Below, piece after piece: positions 1 to 8,112 of a stretch of DNA of 64,000 nucleotides. Below the pieces are notes generated by a model. The model did no database searches. It worked only from the letters and a program-made list of their open reading frames with translations, and had not been told where the DNA came from. This stretch comes from an uncultured Hyphomicrobiales bacterium. Its GTDB lineage: Bacteria > Pseudomonadota > Alphaproteobacteria > Rhizobiales > TMED25. The number at the start of each line of letters is the position of its first letter. Within the stretch, counting starts at the first letter, position 1. Location of the stretch: assembly GCA_905181735.1 (NCBI GenBank), contig CAJIYR010000005.1, positions 1 through 64,000 of the forward strand, given 5' to 3'. The translations under genes and the position numbers were made by a program.

Positions 1-93
1 GGAAAATGTATTGGATGGCATGCCTTAAGCGAAGAAATATTTGCAAAAAGAAAAGAAGCTTATGAAGCAAAGCAGGAAAAGAATAATAAATAA
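1..93 (+). CDS. C-terminal end of an unidentified protein (cut by window edge)
   Basis: Frame 1 is open from the first base to a TAA at 91-93 and encodes the last 30 residues of a protein, beginning GKCIGWHALSEEIF and ending in a highly charged lysine/glutamate tail. The stop is followed 13 bases later by the DoxX start, and the DoxX ribosome binding site overlaps this stop codon, so the two are probably co-transcribed. The fragment is too short for me to recognise a family. Confidence 0.55.
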   Translation, partial: GKCIGWHALSEEIFAKRKEAYEAKQEKNNK

Positions 94-97
94 GGAA
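92..97 (+). promoter_or_regulatory. Shine-Dalgarno site of the DoxX gene
   Basis: AAGGAA lies 9 bases before the ATG at 107. It decides that start over an in-frame start at 41, which would add 22 very basic residues and run inside the upstream gene. Confidence 0.7.
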
Positions 98-106
98 TTT
101 TATTAT

Positions 107-511
107 ATGTTTAAAAATAACAGAATTTTCTTAACAATAGAAAACTTAAGCGCTCCTTTAGGGCGTTTGTTGATTTCATTAATGTTCTTAATGTCAGGTT
201 TGAATAAAGCTGGCAACTACTCCAATACTTCTGGTTGGATGGAATCTATGGGTGTTTCTAGCAGCTTTCTACCATTAGTAATACTCCTTGAGATAGTTGG
301 TGCTTTAGCAATAATTTTAGGCTGGCAAACTAAAATTTCAGCTTTTCTTTTAGCCGGCTTCTGCCTTGTATCAGCTTTAATATTTCATTCAGATTTAAGC
401 AATCAAGTTGATATGATAATGTTCATGAAAAATATTGCTATAGCAGGTGGTTTTTTATTTCTAGTAGCTGGAGGTGCAGGCAACTATGCTCTTGATAATA
501 GAAAAAGATGA
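107..511 (+). CDS. DoxX family membrane protein
   Basis: A 134-residue integral membrane protein of the DoxX family. After a short polar N-terminus come four hydrophobic segments, with the family-like stretch GRLLISLMFLMSGLNK early on and a small-residue-rich last helix. DoxX proteins are poorly characterised inner-membrane proteins linked in some bacteria to thiol or redox stress and to respiratory quinone-dependent oxidases; no catalytic residues can be read here. I chose the ATG at 107 because AAGGAA sits 9 bases upstream. It follows the unidentified gene at 1-93 by 13 bases, suggesting a small operon. The precise role is unknown. Confidence 0.85.
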   Translation: MFKNNRIFLTIENLSAPLGRLLISLMFLMSGLNKAGNYSNTSGWMESMGVSSSFLPLVILLEIVGALAIILGWQTKISAFLLAGFCLVSALIFHSDLSNQVDMIMFMKNIAIAGGFLFLVAGGAGNYALDNRKR

Positions 512-648
512 TTTAAATTAATTGTCTTTAGGATTATCCTTAGATAAACCACAATGAACTAGAACCCTTAGATTTGTATTTGCCTTAGATAATACTTACT
601 ATAGAATACATAAGACATCGTAACTAGTAGAGTTGTTAAGAAAATTAA

Positions 649-1212
649 ATGTACTTAAAAATTATAATCTTTAGTCTTTTTCTTTATGTTAATTCAATCG
701 GAACTACAATGGCATACGAAGAACCAAAATATGAGTTAATCAAAAGTACTGATAGTTATGAAATAAGATATTACGAAGATCGTCTTGCCGTTCAAACTCT
801 TCAGACCTCAGGAGAAGATAGTTCATTTAGGCGCTTATTTAAGTATATTTCTGGTTCAAACCAAGGATCAGCAAAGATTTCAATGACAACCCCTGTTATA
901 GAATCAGACGAAGGTAGTGGATTAGTGATGCATTTTTTCTTACCAGAAACCTATACAAGAGAAACCGCTCCCTTGCCTAACGAAGATAATGTAAAATTAG
1001 TTACGGTGAAAGGTGGGTATTATGCAGTCGTTAAATATTCAGGACGCTATACTAACCAAAACCACAAAAGACACTCTACTTTGTTAGCAAATGCATTAAA
1101 TAAAGATTCTATTTCTATCAAAAGCAATGTTATTAAGGCCGCTTATAATAGCCCATTTACGCCATTTTTTTTACGTAGAAATGAATCAATGTATCGTGTG
1201 GAGTGGAAGTAA
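649..1212 (+). CDS. SOUL family heme-binding-like protein, exported
   Basis: A 187-residue protein with an N-terminal signal peptide (hydrophobic residues 3-18, probable cleavage near TMAYEEP) followed by a SOUL/HBP domain. Recognisable family stretches are YEEPKYELIKSTDSYEIRYY near residue 22, the central KISMTTPVI, and a C-terminal NSPFTPFFLRRNE. SOUL proteins bind porphyrins or other hydrophobic ligands; bacterial exported members have no settled function. The gene stands alone, 137 bases after DoxX and convergent with the next gene, 20 bases away. Family assignment is good; heme binding is known for some relatives but cannot be shown here. Confidence 0.88.
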   Translation: MYLKIIIFSLFLYVNSIGTTMAYEEPKYELIKSTDSYEIRYYEDRLAVQTLQTSGEDSSFRRLFKYISGSNQGSAKISMTTPVIESDEGSGLVMHFFLPETYTRETAPLPNEDNVKLVTVKGGYYAVVKYSGRYTNQNHKRHSTLLANALNKDSISIKSNVIKAAYNSPFTPFFLRRNESMYRVEWK

Positions 1213-1232
1213 ATTTATTATATAACAAGATG

Positions 1233-1652
1233 CTAAACAATAAATGAGTTTACTATGTTCATGGCTACTGCTGTTCCGCTAATAGCGGAACCAATCATTA
1301 TAGCTCTGTCACTCCATTGCATTCCGACGTATATCCAGCCAATGGTACTTATCATATAAGCAACCTGGCCGTAAAGTACAAATGATGCGCTTATTAAAAA
1401 TATACCAGCAACTGCAAATAGCATTGAAATCCATTTAACATACCAATCAGCTGTTCCTGTTGGTGTCGTAGATTTTATATCATCATAATCATTTTGGAGT
1501 TCTTCTAGCTCTTGTTTAAGCCTTCTTTTTTCATGAGCTAATTCCATGGCTAGTTTTCCTGCTTTTGTCATAGCGCTGCCAGTAAGATTGGAATTTATTT
1601 CACTAATTTCATTGGTTCCTGTTTGTACTAACGTTATATTTTCATTTTCCAT
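1233..1652 (-). CDS. Small coiled-coil plus two-TM membrane protein, unknown function
   Basis: A 139-residue protein I cannot assign to a family. Residues 1-30 are polar, residues about 31-63 form a heptad-rich, charged helix (KRRLKQELEELQNDYDDIK) likely to be a coiled coil, and two hydrophobic segments follow (about 72-92 and 94-111), with a third weakly hydrophobic stretch near the C-terminus. The start is well supported: AAAGGA lies 8 bases before the ATG. It is convergent with the SOUL gene and lies downstream of, and on the same strand as, the decarboxylase (97-base gap), so it could be read through from that promoter. The layout suggests a membrane anchor or scaffold with a cytoplasmic coiled coil. 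Confidence 0.75.
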   Translation of the reverse strand: MENENITLVQTGTNEISEINSNLTGSAMTKAGKLAMELAHEKRRLKQELEELQNDYDDIKSTTPTGTADWYVKWISMLFAVAGIFLISASFVLYGQVAYMISTIGWIYVGMQWSDRAIMIGSAISGTAVAMNIVNSFIV

Positions 1653-1749
1653 ATTTTTAGTCCTTTAAGATTAATTTTTATTTTCTGTGGAATAATTTAT
1701 TCAAATTTTAAAAACAAATTCCTTTAAAATTCTGTTATCTATTTTTTTC

Positions 1750-3000
1750 TTAAATATAAATAGAATCTAGTGGATCAAATCCATTAAACCCAACAGCCGA
1801 ATACGTTGTTGTGTAAGCTCCTGTTGATAGAATTAAAACTTTATCACCAGATTTTAGAGCTAAAGGCAGATCGTAAGATGTTTTTTCATACATTATATCA
1901 GCAGAATCACAGGTTGGCCCTGCTACTACTACGGGCCCTGTTGTGGTACCATCGTGTTCCGTAAGAATGCGGTATTTAATTGATTCATCCATAGTTTCTG
2001 CTAGACCTGAGAATTTTCCGATATCCAGATAAATCCATCGCTTTTTGTCGTTATCACTTTTTCTGGATATGAGAACAACTTCTGCTTGTATAACGCCAGC
2101 ATCTCCAACTAATGAGCGTCCTGGTTCAAGAATCATTTCAGGTAATTGGACACCAAAATGGCGAATCATGGATTGCATCACTGTTTGTGTATAATTAACA
2201 AGGGGACGAACTGCTGATCGGTAACGCGATGGGAATCCTCCACCTAAATTTACCATGCGTAACGATATCCCTTGTGTTAAAATATCTTTAAACAATTTTG
2301 AAACTTGGGTAATTGCTTTGTCCCACTGAGTTAAATTAGTTTGCTGGGATCCGACGTGAAACGATATACCATAGGGGTCAAGGCCAAGTTCTTTTGATTT
2401 GACCAGCAGGTGGATTGCCATTTCTGGGGCGCATCCAAATTTACGAGAAAGCGGCCATTCTGCGCCCTCACTTTCAACTAGAATGCGGCAATAGACTTTT
2501 GATCCAGGTGCGCAGGCTGCAATCTTTTCTAACTCATCTTCACTGTCGAAGGCAAACATTCTAATACCACGATTGTAAGCATAACTAATATCAGCAGCCT
2601 TTTTGATGGTATTGCCGTAGGATATTTGTGAAGGAGGAACACCAAGTCTTAGGCACAAATTAATTTCACCTATACTTGCGGTATCAAAGTTCGAACCCAA
2701 TTGAAATAAGCGCGACAGTATCTCTTCTGCTGGGTTTGCTTTAACTGCATAATAGATATTGGCCATTGGCATAGCACGTATTAGGGATGTATAGTTATGT
2801 TCGACAATATTAGTATCAACAACTAAACATGGTGAAGGAATTTTATGTGTTGCAATATATTGAGCAACACGTGGCGGTAAACCTCCTTGTTGATCAGGTA
2901 AATGATATTCATCAATAGTTTCTGGAACTAACGATATATTGGTTTTTATGGCAACGGATTGCCGAAAGCGGCCATTACGAGCCAATTTGGTTGCTAACAT
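1750..3000 (-). CDS. Type III PLP decarboxylase (ornithine/lysine decarboxylase)
   Basis: A fold-III, alanine-racemase-like PLP enzyme of the eukaryotic-type ornithine decarboxylase family, which decarboxylates ornithine (or lysine) to a diamine for polyamine synthesis. Visible motifs: PLP lysine in IYYAVKANP; the substrate-channel HVGSQ; glycine-rich LGGGFPSRY; LEPGRSL; the trans-acting catalytic cysteine in GPTCDSADIMYE; and the C-terminal GAYTTTYSAVGFNGF. With the ATG at 3000 the product is 416 residues. An alternative TTG at 3102 would add 34 residues, but those bases form a structured GC-rich leader, and AAGGGGGTG sits 5 bases before the ATG at 3000. Residues up to about 35 still precede the usual family start. 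Substrate choice between ornithine and lysine cannot be settled by eye. Confidence 0.9.
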   Translation of the reverse strand: MLATKLARNGRFRQSVAIKTNISLVPETIDEYHLPDQQGGLPPRVAQYIATHKIPSPCLVVDTNIVEHNYTSLIRAMPMANIYYAVKANPAEEILSRLFQLGSNFDTASIGEINLCLRLGVPPSQISYGNTIKKAADISYAYNRGIRMFAFDSEDELEKIAACAPGSKVYCRILVESEGAEWPLSRKFGCAPEMAIHLLVKSKELGLDPYGISFHVGSQQTNLTQWDKAITQVSKLFKDILTQGISLRMVNLGGGFPSRYRSAVRPLVNYTQTVMQSMIRHFGVQLPEMILEPGRSLVGDAGVIQAEVVLISRKSDNDKKRWIYLDIGKFSGLAETMDESIKYRILTEHDGTTTGPVVVAGPTCDSADIMYEKTSYDLPLALKSGDKVLILSTGAYTTTYSAVGFNGFDPLDSIYI

Positions 3001-3102
3001 AGTTACACCCCCTTTAGAAACGGCCTTAGCCGACGCTGCCAAAAAGGACGCTTTCGTCGTTGCATAAACCATTAAGGCCAGGGGCACGTGCGTGCGCGTC
3101 AA
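3001..3102 (-). promoter_or_regulatory. Structured GC-rich mRNA leader of the decarboxylase (speF-motif candidate)
   Basis: This 102-base block is far more GC-rich than anything around it. In the minus-strand RNA, GGCCTTA (3079-3073) pairs perfectly with TAAGGCC (3028-3022). CCCCT (3084-3080) can pair with AGGGG (3013-3009), which is the core of the Shine-Dalgarno sequence. GACG (3058-3055) and CGTC (3050-3047) close an AAAG loop, while CGACG (3059-3055) can instead pair with CGTCG (3035-3031). A conserved RNA motif named speF is known upstream of ornithine decarboxylase genes in Alphaproteobacteria, and this location and structure fit it. I infer polyamine-responsive translational control. 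The block is also open in frame with the enzyme from a TTG at 3102, so a translated leader is not excluded. Confidence 0.72.
3006..3014 (-). promoter_or_regulatory. Near-consensus Shine-Dalgarno of the decarboxylase
   Basis: AAGGGGGTG differs from the ideal AAGGAGGTG by one base and lies 5 bases before the ATG at 3000. It fixes the likely start and is the part of the leader that can be hidden by pairing with CCCCT upstream. Confidence 0.75.
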
Positions 3103-3669
3103 TAAATCTTTACATATGCTTCATTTTTAAAAAATGCAACAAAAAAATCAATGCTTATGTTATTTTTTATAAAAAAATTTAAGGTTTTGGAAAACACTAA
3201 TAAATCCAACAGATTTTGATGTTTTTAATTTAAATGCAATGATAGTTTTTTGATGAGTTTTGATTGTTATTCGTGGTTTAAAATTATTTTTTTATTATTT
3301 TTATACAGAGCACAAAAAGTGAAATATAATTATGAATTCTTGCGATTAAAATCAAATGACCTTTGATTGTAATTATTTTATTTAGATATTATAATTTATA
3401 AAAGTTCATAATCGTTTTGTAACTGGTATTTAGATAATGAAATTAGGTTAGTCAATATACGATTAATTAACAAACTGTTGGTAGTATAGTGAATTAACAT
3501 TTACTCAATGTTATAAATAAGTAAAAATATATTTTTATTATATGCTAGTGATAACCTTTGAAATAAGTTCTTGATTTATTTGAATTTTTAAGCCAGAAGT
3601 ATTACATGCTTTTGAGTGTTACGATTAATCATAAGAATCTATAATAAAAAAAATACGAAAGAATAATCT
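3103..3669. other. Long AT-rich divergent intergenic region
   Basis: About 570 bases between the divergent decarboxylase and RhlE genes with no convincing ORF. It is very AT-rich with many A and T runs, and should hold promoters for both genes and the 5' part of the decarboxylase leader. One sequence at 3300-3308 resembles a DnaA box with one mismatch, but there is no cluster, so an origin is not supported. I see no tRNA and no clear repeat. Confidence 0.6.
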
Positions 3670-5058
3670 ATGCTCAAATTTGCAGAGCTCGATCTAAGAG
3701 CATCTATCCTTAAAGCTGTTGCAGAAGGTGGTTATAAAGAAATGACCCCTATACAAAGTCAGGCTATCCCTTCTATTCTAAACGGCAAAGATCTTGTTGG
3801 TGTTGCTCAAACAGGTACAGGAAAAACAGCTGCATTCTCATTACCAATCATGCAAAAATTACTAAAAGCTGAAGGTAAACGTGAAGCTAAAGCTACAAGA
3901 GCTCTTATTTTGGCGCCAACGCGGGAATTGGCCGTGCAAATTTCTGAGAATATTAATGCGTATGGTAAATACTCACACCTGCGAACTACTCTTGTTTACG
4001 GTGGGGTTTCTGAAAAACCTCAAATCAAAGCTATGGTCGGTGGAGTTGATATTCTAATTGCAACGCCTGGCCGTCTATTGGATTTAATGAATCAAGGTTA
4101 TATTAACTTAGGTATGGTTGAATTTTTAGTCCTTGATGAAGCGGATAGAATGCTTGATATGGGCTTTATTCGTGATATAAAACGCATTGTTCAGCAGCTT
4201 CCTAAGGAACGCCAAACGGTTATGTTCTCTGCAACTATGCCTTCGAGTGTTGAAAATTTAGTTAAGACTTTTCTTAATAACCCTGTTCGCGTTGAGGTAG
4301 CACCTGCAGCTACAACGGCAGAAAAAGTAACTCAGCATATCTTGATGGTACCTAAATCGCGTAAGCAAGATCTTTTGAAATTTGTATTAAAGGACAGTGA
4401 CCTAGAGCGTGTTTTGATTTTCACAAGAACAAAGCATGGGGCTAATAAAGTTTCGCGTAACCTCGAGAATCTGGGTATTTCATCCGGTGCAATTCATGGC
4501 AATAAATCACAAAATGCTCGACAAAAAGCTCTTAGTGATTTCCGCGAAGGAACAATTCGAACATTGGTTGCAACCGATGTTGCAGCGCGAGGTATTGATG
4601 TTGATGGAGTTACTCATGTTATTAATTATGAACTTCCAAATGAACCTGAAAGCTATGTTCATCGAATCGGAAGGACGGCCCGTGCTGGTGCATCTGGAGT
4701 AGCTCTTTCCTTTTGTGATTCAGAAGAACGCGCTTATTTAAAAGATATTGAAAAAATTATCCGCCAAAAAATTCCAATAATGGAAGATCACCCTTTTAAT
4801 TTAGATGGTGTATCAGCCTATTCTAACGTTGATGATATTGAAAAACCAAAATCAAAATCAAAACAAAAAGTAGGGCAACGCCCGGTATCTCAATCACGGT
4901 CTGCCAAAATAGGAAAGCCAAAATCCCAACAAGGTCAACAACAAAAGGCTCGAACTGCTAATCCTCATGTAACTAGAATAAAGCCTAAACCAGGTGCCGG
5001 TGGCGGGCCATTGAAACGTAGCTCAAAACGTCAACGATTACGTACGCCTCATGGATGA
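3670..5058 (+). CDS. rhlE: DEAD-box RNA helicase, RhlE-like
   Basis: A 462-residue ATP-dependent RNA helicase. The motifs appear in order: Q motif MTPIQSQAIP, motif I AQTGTGKT, Ia PTRELAVQI, TPGRLLDL, motif II VLDEADRMLDMGF, motif III FSATMP, then in the second RecA domain IFTRTKHGANK, the TLVATDVAARGIDVDGV block and motif VI YVHRIGRTARAG. Residues after about 385 form a lysine/glutamine/serine-rich basic tail that would bind RNA nonspecifically, as in RhlE. RhlE-type helicases remodel rRNA during ribosome assembly and mRNA for decay, often in the cold. Monocistronic, followed by a hairpin. The second DEAD-box gene at 26950 has a different tail. Confidence 0.9.
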   Translation: MLKFAELDLRASILKAVAEGGYKEMTPIQSQAIPSILNGKDLVGVAQTGTGKTAAFSLPIMQKLLKAEGKREAKATRALILAPTRELAVQISENINAYGKYSHLRTTLVYGGVSEKPQIKAMVGGVDILIATPGRLLDLMNQGYINLGMVEFLVLDEADRMLDMGFIRDIKRIVQQLPKERQTVMFSATMPSSVENLVKTFLNNPVRVEVAPAATTAEKVTQHILMVPKSRKQDLLKFVLKDSDLERVLIFTRTKHGANKVSRNLENLGISSGAIHGNKSQNARQKALSDFREGTIRTLVATDVAARGIDVDGVTHVINYELPNEPESYVHRIGRTARAGASGVALSFCDSEERAYLKDIEKIIRQKIPIMEDHPFNLDGVSAYSNVDDIEKPKSKSKQKVGQRPVSQSRSAKIGKPKSQQGQQQKARTANPHVTRIKPKPGAGGGPLKRSSKRQRLRTPHG

Positions 5059-5086
5059 TTTTAGGATATTAACGTCTTGTAAATTT

Positions 5087-5108
5087 TATCTTTCCCTGAG
5101 GAAAGATA
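5087..5108 (+). terminator. Hairpin after rhlE, probable terminator
   Basis: A perfect 9-bp stem, TATCTTTCC / GGAAAGATA, with a CTGA loop starts 29 bases after the rhlE stop. It is followed by a T-rich but not uninterrupted tract (GTTGTTATTTTG), so termination is likely but the tail is not ideal. Confidence 0.55.
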
Positions 5109-5221
5109 GTTGTTATTTTGTATCTTGATTCGTTTAAAAAATAACGTTTAATATAAATTTAAAGTTGCTTTGTAATCATTCTATTTGTTTGGTTTTGTAA
5201 CTAATTAATAGGAGTCTTGCA

Positions 5222-6829
5222 ATGCAAAGAATCTTTAAAGAGTTATCGCAGAGAATATTGGATAACGAAATAAGTTTATCCAACGTAAGATTTTCTTCAT
5301 TGTTTTTTTTAAAAACAGAAATTTTAGCTGGGCTAACAGTTGCTTTGGCATTGGTTCCTGAGGCTGTTTCTTTTTCTTTTGTCGCTGGAGTACATCCACT
5401 TGTTGGGCTTTATGCTGCATTTATAGTTGGTATTATCACAGCTTTAATTGGAGGAAGACCTGGTATGATCTCTGGTGCAACAGGAGCGCTTGCTGTTGTA
5501 ATGGTTTCTTTGGTCGCTCAGCACGGAGTTGAATATTTGTTTGCAACAGTTGTTCTTATGGGAATTTTTCAAATAATTGCTGGTTTATTGAAATTAGGAA
5601 AATTTATCAGGTTGGTTCCGTACCCTGTGATGCTTGGATTTGTTAACGGTCTGGCTATCGTAATTTTTTTATCCCAGCTCTCTCAATTTCAGATTGTAGA
5701 TGCTGAGGGTGCTAAGCAATGGATGGAAGGAAAAACCTTATTTATCATGTTAATTCTTGTTGCTTCAACTATGGGTATAATATGGATTACACCTAAGATC
5801 ACAAAATTTATCCCAGCTCCTCTTATGGGAATATTTATTATAGCTATGGTTGTCATTCTATTTGATATAGATGTGCCACGTGTTGGTGATCTCGCTTCTA
5901 TCAAAGGAGGGTTGCCAGATTTTCATATTCCAATGGTTGCTTTAACACTTGATAGCTTATTAATAATTCTTCCGTACGCATTGATTCTAGCTACTATTGG
6001 TTTGATAGAAAGTTTGTTAACGCTTAATTTAGTTGGTGACATTACAGGAAAATCTGGAGGTGCTTCGCAAGAGTGTTTTGCTCAAGGTTTAGCTAATACT
6101 GTTACTGGGTTTTTTGGTGGTATGGGTGGTTGCGCAATGATTGGGCAATCAATGATTAACGTAAAGTCTGGTGGCCGTACGCGAATATCAGGGATCACGG
6201 CATCTCTGTTTTTGCTTTTGTTTATAGTAGTGGGATCGTCTTTAATTGAAAAGATACCATTAGGTGCACTAGTAGGTGTAATGTTTATGGTTGTTATTGG
6301 AACTTTTGCTTGGCAAAGTATAACTGTTATTCGTCGAATACCAAAAGCAGATGTTATTGTCATGTTAATTGTAACCATTGTTACGGTTACATATGATTTA
6401 GCGATTGCGGTTATTTGTGGCGTTATTGTTTCAGCGCTAGCTTATGCTTGGAATAACGCAACACGTATTAGAGGGCGCGTTGAAATTAATGAAAATGGTA
6501 ATAGTATTTATTATATAGAAGGTCCGTTATTTTTTGGTTCAACGCAAGGTTTTGCTAATATATTTAAAATTAAAGATGACACCGATCTCGTGATAATCGA
6601 TTTTATTAATAGTCGTATTGTTGACCAATCTGCTTTGCAGGCTATTGAAGAGCTTGCAATAAAATATGAAAAAAGAAAAAAAATATTACAACTAAGGCAT
6701 TTGTCGATTGATTGTCACACGCTTCTGCGGAAAGCGGGCCAGTTAGTGGTTAATTCTGATGACGATCCTGATTATGGAATTGCTGTTGATTACAATGTAA
6801 AGGCAGGGGTATTTGGAAAAGGTCATTAG
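5222..6829 (+). CDS. SulP family anion transporter with STAS domain
   Basis: A 535-residue SulP/SLC26 transporter. The N-terminal part starts with the family signature region LAGLTVALALVPEAVSFSF and continues through about 10-12 hydrophobic segments, including ISGATGALAVVMVSLV and the later GGMGGCAMIGQSMINVKSGG. From about residue 430 a STAS domain follows (YYIEGPLFFGSTQGF, then DLVIIDFINSRIVDQSAL). SulP proteins import sulfate, bicarbonate or other anions; the sequence has the look of the marine bicarbonate/sulfate branch, but I cannot tell the substrate. The ATG has AGGAG upstream. Monocistronic; no carbonic anhydrase or sulfur genes nearby to help. Confidence 0.9.
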   Translation: MQRIFKELSQRILDNEISLSNVRFSSLFFLKTEILAGLTVALALVPEAVSFSFVAGVHPLVGLYAAFIVGIITALIGGRPGMISGATGALAVVMVSLVAQHGVEYLFATVVLMGIFQIIAGLLKLGKFIRLVPYPVMLGFVNGLAIVIFLSQLSQFQIVDAEGAKQWMEGKTLFIMLILVASTMGIIWITPKITKFIPAPLMGIFIIAMVVILFDIDVPRVGDLASIKGGLPDFHIPMVALTLDSLLIILPYALILATIGLIESLLTLNLVGDITGKSGGASQECFAQGLANTVTGFFGGMGGCAMIGQSMINVKSGGRTRISGITASLFLLLFIVVGSSLIEKIPLGALVGVMFMVVIGTFAWQSITVIRRIPKADVIVMLIVTIVTVTYDLAIAVICGVIVSALAYAWNNATRIRGRVEINENGNSIYYIEGPLFFGSTQGFANIFKIKDDTDLVIIDFINSRIVDQSALQAIEELAIKYEKRKKILQLRHLSIDCHTLLRKAGQLVVNSDDDPDYGIAVDYNVKAGVFGKGH

Positions 6830-6973
6830 TTTTTTTAAATATTGTTTTCCGTACTCTTTTAGTCATATAAAAAGGTAGTTATTTCTTACAAGATTTTTGT
6901 AAAAAAATAGATTATCCTAAAATAATATTCTATAAAATTATACAACACTAAGACCTATGGTTTTTTAAAGAAA

Positions 6974-6978
6974 AAGGA
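6974..6978 (+). promoter_or_regulatory. Shine-Dalgarno supporting an AUU start
   Basis: AAGGA lies 9 bases before ATT at 6988 in the Stealth reading frame. No ATG, GTG or TTG occurs in that frame between the upstream stop at 6949 and the GTG at 7024, which is too late because it removes part of conserved region 1. Confidence 0.45.
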
Positions 6979-6987
6979 AAAATTTCA

Positions 6988-7995
6988 ATTAATTCAAAAA
7001 ATATCGATATTGTTTATCTTTGGGTGGACGGCAGTGATCTCAATTGGAGGCTAAAAAAAGAGAAAGCCAAACTAGATTTTGGCTTTGGCGATAAATTAGC
7101 TTCATACGGCAATGTTGAGGGTCGATATAGAGATAACCAGGAATTACGATATAGTCTTCGAGCGCTAGAACTATTTTTTCCTGATCATGGGAATGTGTTT
7201 ATAATAACAGATAAACAAAGACCAAAATGGATCAAAAATTCAGAAATAGTTACATTTGTTGATCATAGCGAACTCATTCCCCCGCATCTTTTACCAACGT
7301 TCGATTCTGCTAATATCGAATCTTATATTCATCACATTCCAAATCTATCAGAACGCTATTTCTATTTTAATGACGATGTTTTTTTTGGAAAATCAGTTAA
7401 TGTTGATGATTGGTTTTTTGATGGTGGTATTTATTTGTCATGGTCGAATGAACCTGAAGTCATTGGCTCTGAAGTAATTAAGACTTCCGGTCCATTGGCA
7501 AATGCTAGTAGACTATCAAAGAAATGGTTGCAAAATAAAAAAAATAAAATTGATAACAAATTGTTGCCAAGTTGCACTAGAAAGATTAATAAAAATTATA
7601 CACATACCCCTCGAACCTTTGCTCACTCACCGAGGCCTATGCTTAAATCTTTAATTCAAGATATTGAAGATGAAGTTCCAGAATTATTTGCGTTAATTAG
7701 GTCAACAATATTCCGGCAATGGGATAAACCAACGCTCGTATCAGATTTTGTTCTTCGTTATGCCCTTGCTCATGATTCAGCGCTTTTAAAAGATTATTCT
7801 TATAGATATATTGAGACAGGTAAATCTGGCGTCAAAGAAGAATTCGATCAACTTCTTGATCAAATCGGTAGTTTAGATTTTTTCTGTTTGAACGATACAA
7901 CCGACAATGCCTCTTCTGAATGTCAATCTCTTGAAGATGCTAGAAATGCACTGCAGATTATGTTTCCGGTAGCTTCAAAGTTTGAATTTGTATAA
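6988..7995 (+). CDS. Stealth family protein (capsule-type hexose-1-phosphate transferase)
   Basis: Stealth proteins transfer sugar-1-phosphate groups onto growing surface polysaccharides. Conserved region 1 reads IDIVYLWVDGSD; region 2 is NQELRYSLRALELFF, followed by VFIITDKQRPKW, LPTFDSANIESYIHHIP and FYFNDDVFFGK; region 3 is TFAHSPRPMLKSL; a C-terminal region 4 stretch YALAHDSALLKDYSY is present. From ATT at 6988 the product is 335 residues, typical for the family. The first ordinary start in frame is GTG 7024, which would cut region 1 after IDIVYLW. Hence a rare AUU start, or a small N-terminal lesion, is likely. It stands alone with no other glycan genes beside it, which is unusual for a capsule enzyme. 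Confidence 0.82.
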   Translation: MNSKNIDIVYLWVDGSDLNWRLKKEKAKLDFGFGDKLASYGNVEGRYRDNQELRYSLRALELFFPDHGNVFIITDKQRPKWIKNSEIVTFVDHSELIPPHLLPTFDSANIESYIHHIPNLSERYFYFNDDVFFGKSVNVDDWFFDGGIYLSWSNEPEVIGSEVIKTSGPLANASRLSKKWLQNKKNKIDNKLLPSCTRKINKNYTHTPRTFAHSPRPMLKSLIQDIEDEVPELFALIRSTIFRQWDKPTLVSDFVLRYALAHDSALLKDYSYRYIETGKSGVKEEFDQLLDQIGSLDFFCLNDTTDNASSECQSLEDARNALQIMFPVASKFEFV

Positions 7996-8112
7996 GTTGT
8001 TTAATATAGTATTTTATATAAATTTTAGAAAACTATGTTGTCTTATAATTAAATAGATATTTTTTATTAAGTATAGAATATAGTGTTAATTTTAAAAGCT
8101 TAGGTTAATTTT

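Noticed and set aside
3103..3669. Chromosomal origin in the AT-rich gap
   Set aside because: Only one poor DnaA-box match; no cluster, and no neighbouring origin genes.
4436..4702. Second-frame ORF inside rhlE
   Set aside because: Lies wholly within conserved helicase motifs and has no recognisable protein features.
6870..6910. TTACAA/TTGTAA hairpin after the SulP gene as terminator
   Set aside because: Short stem followed by A residues, not T, on the gene strand; chance pairing is likely in such AT-rich DNA.
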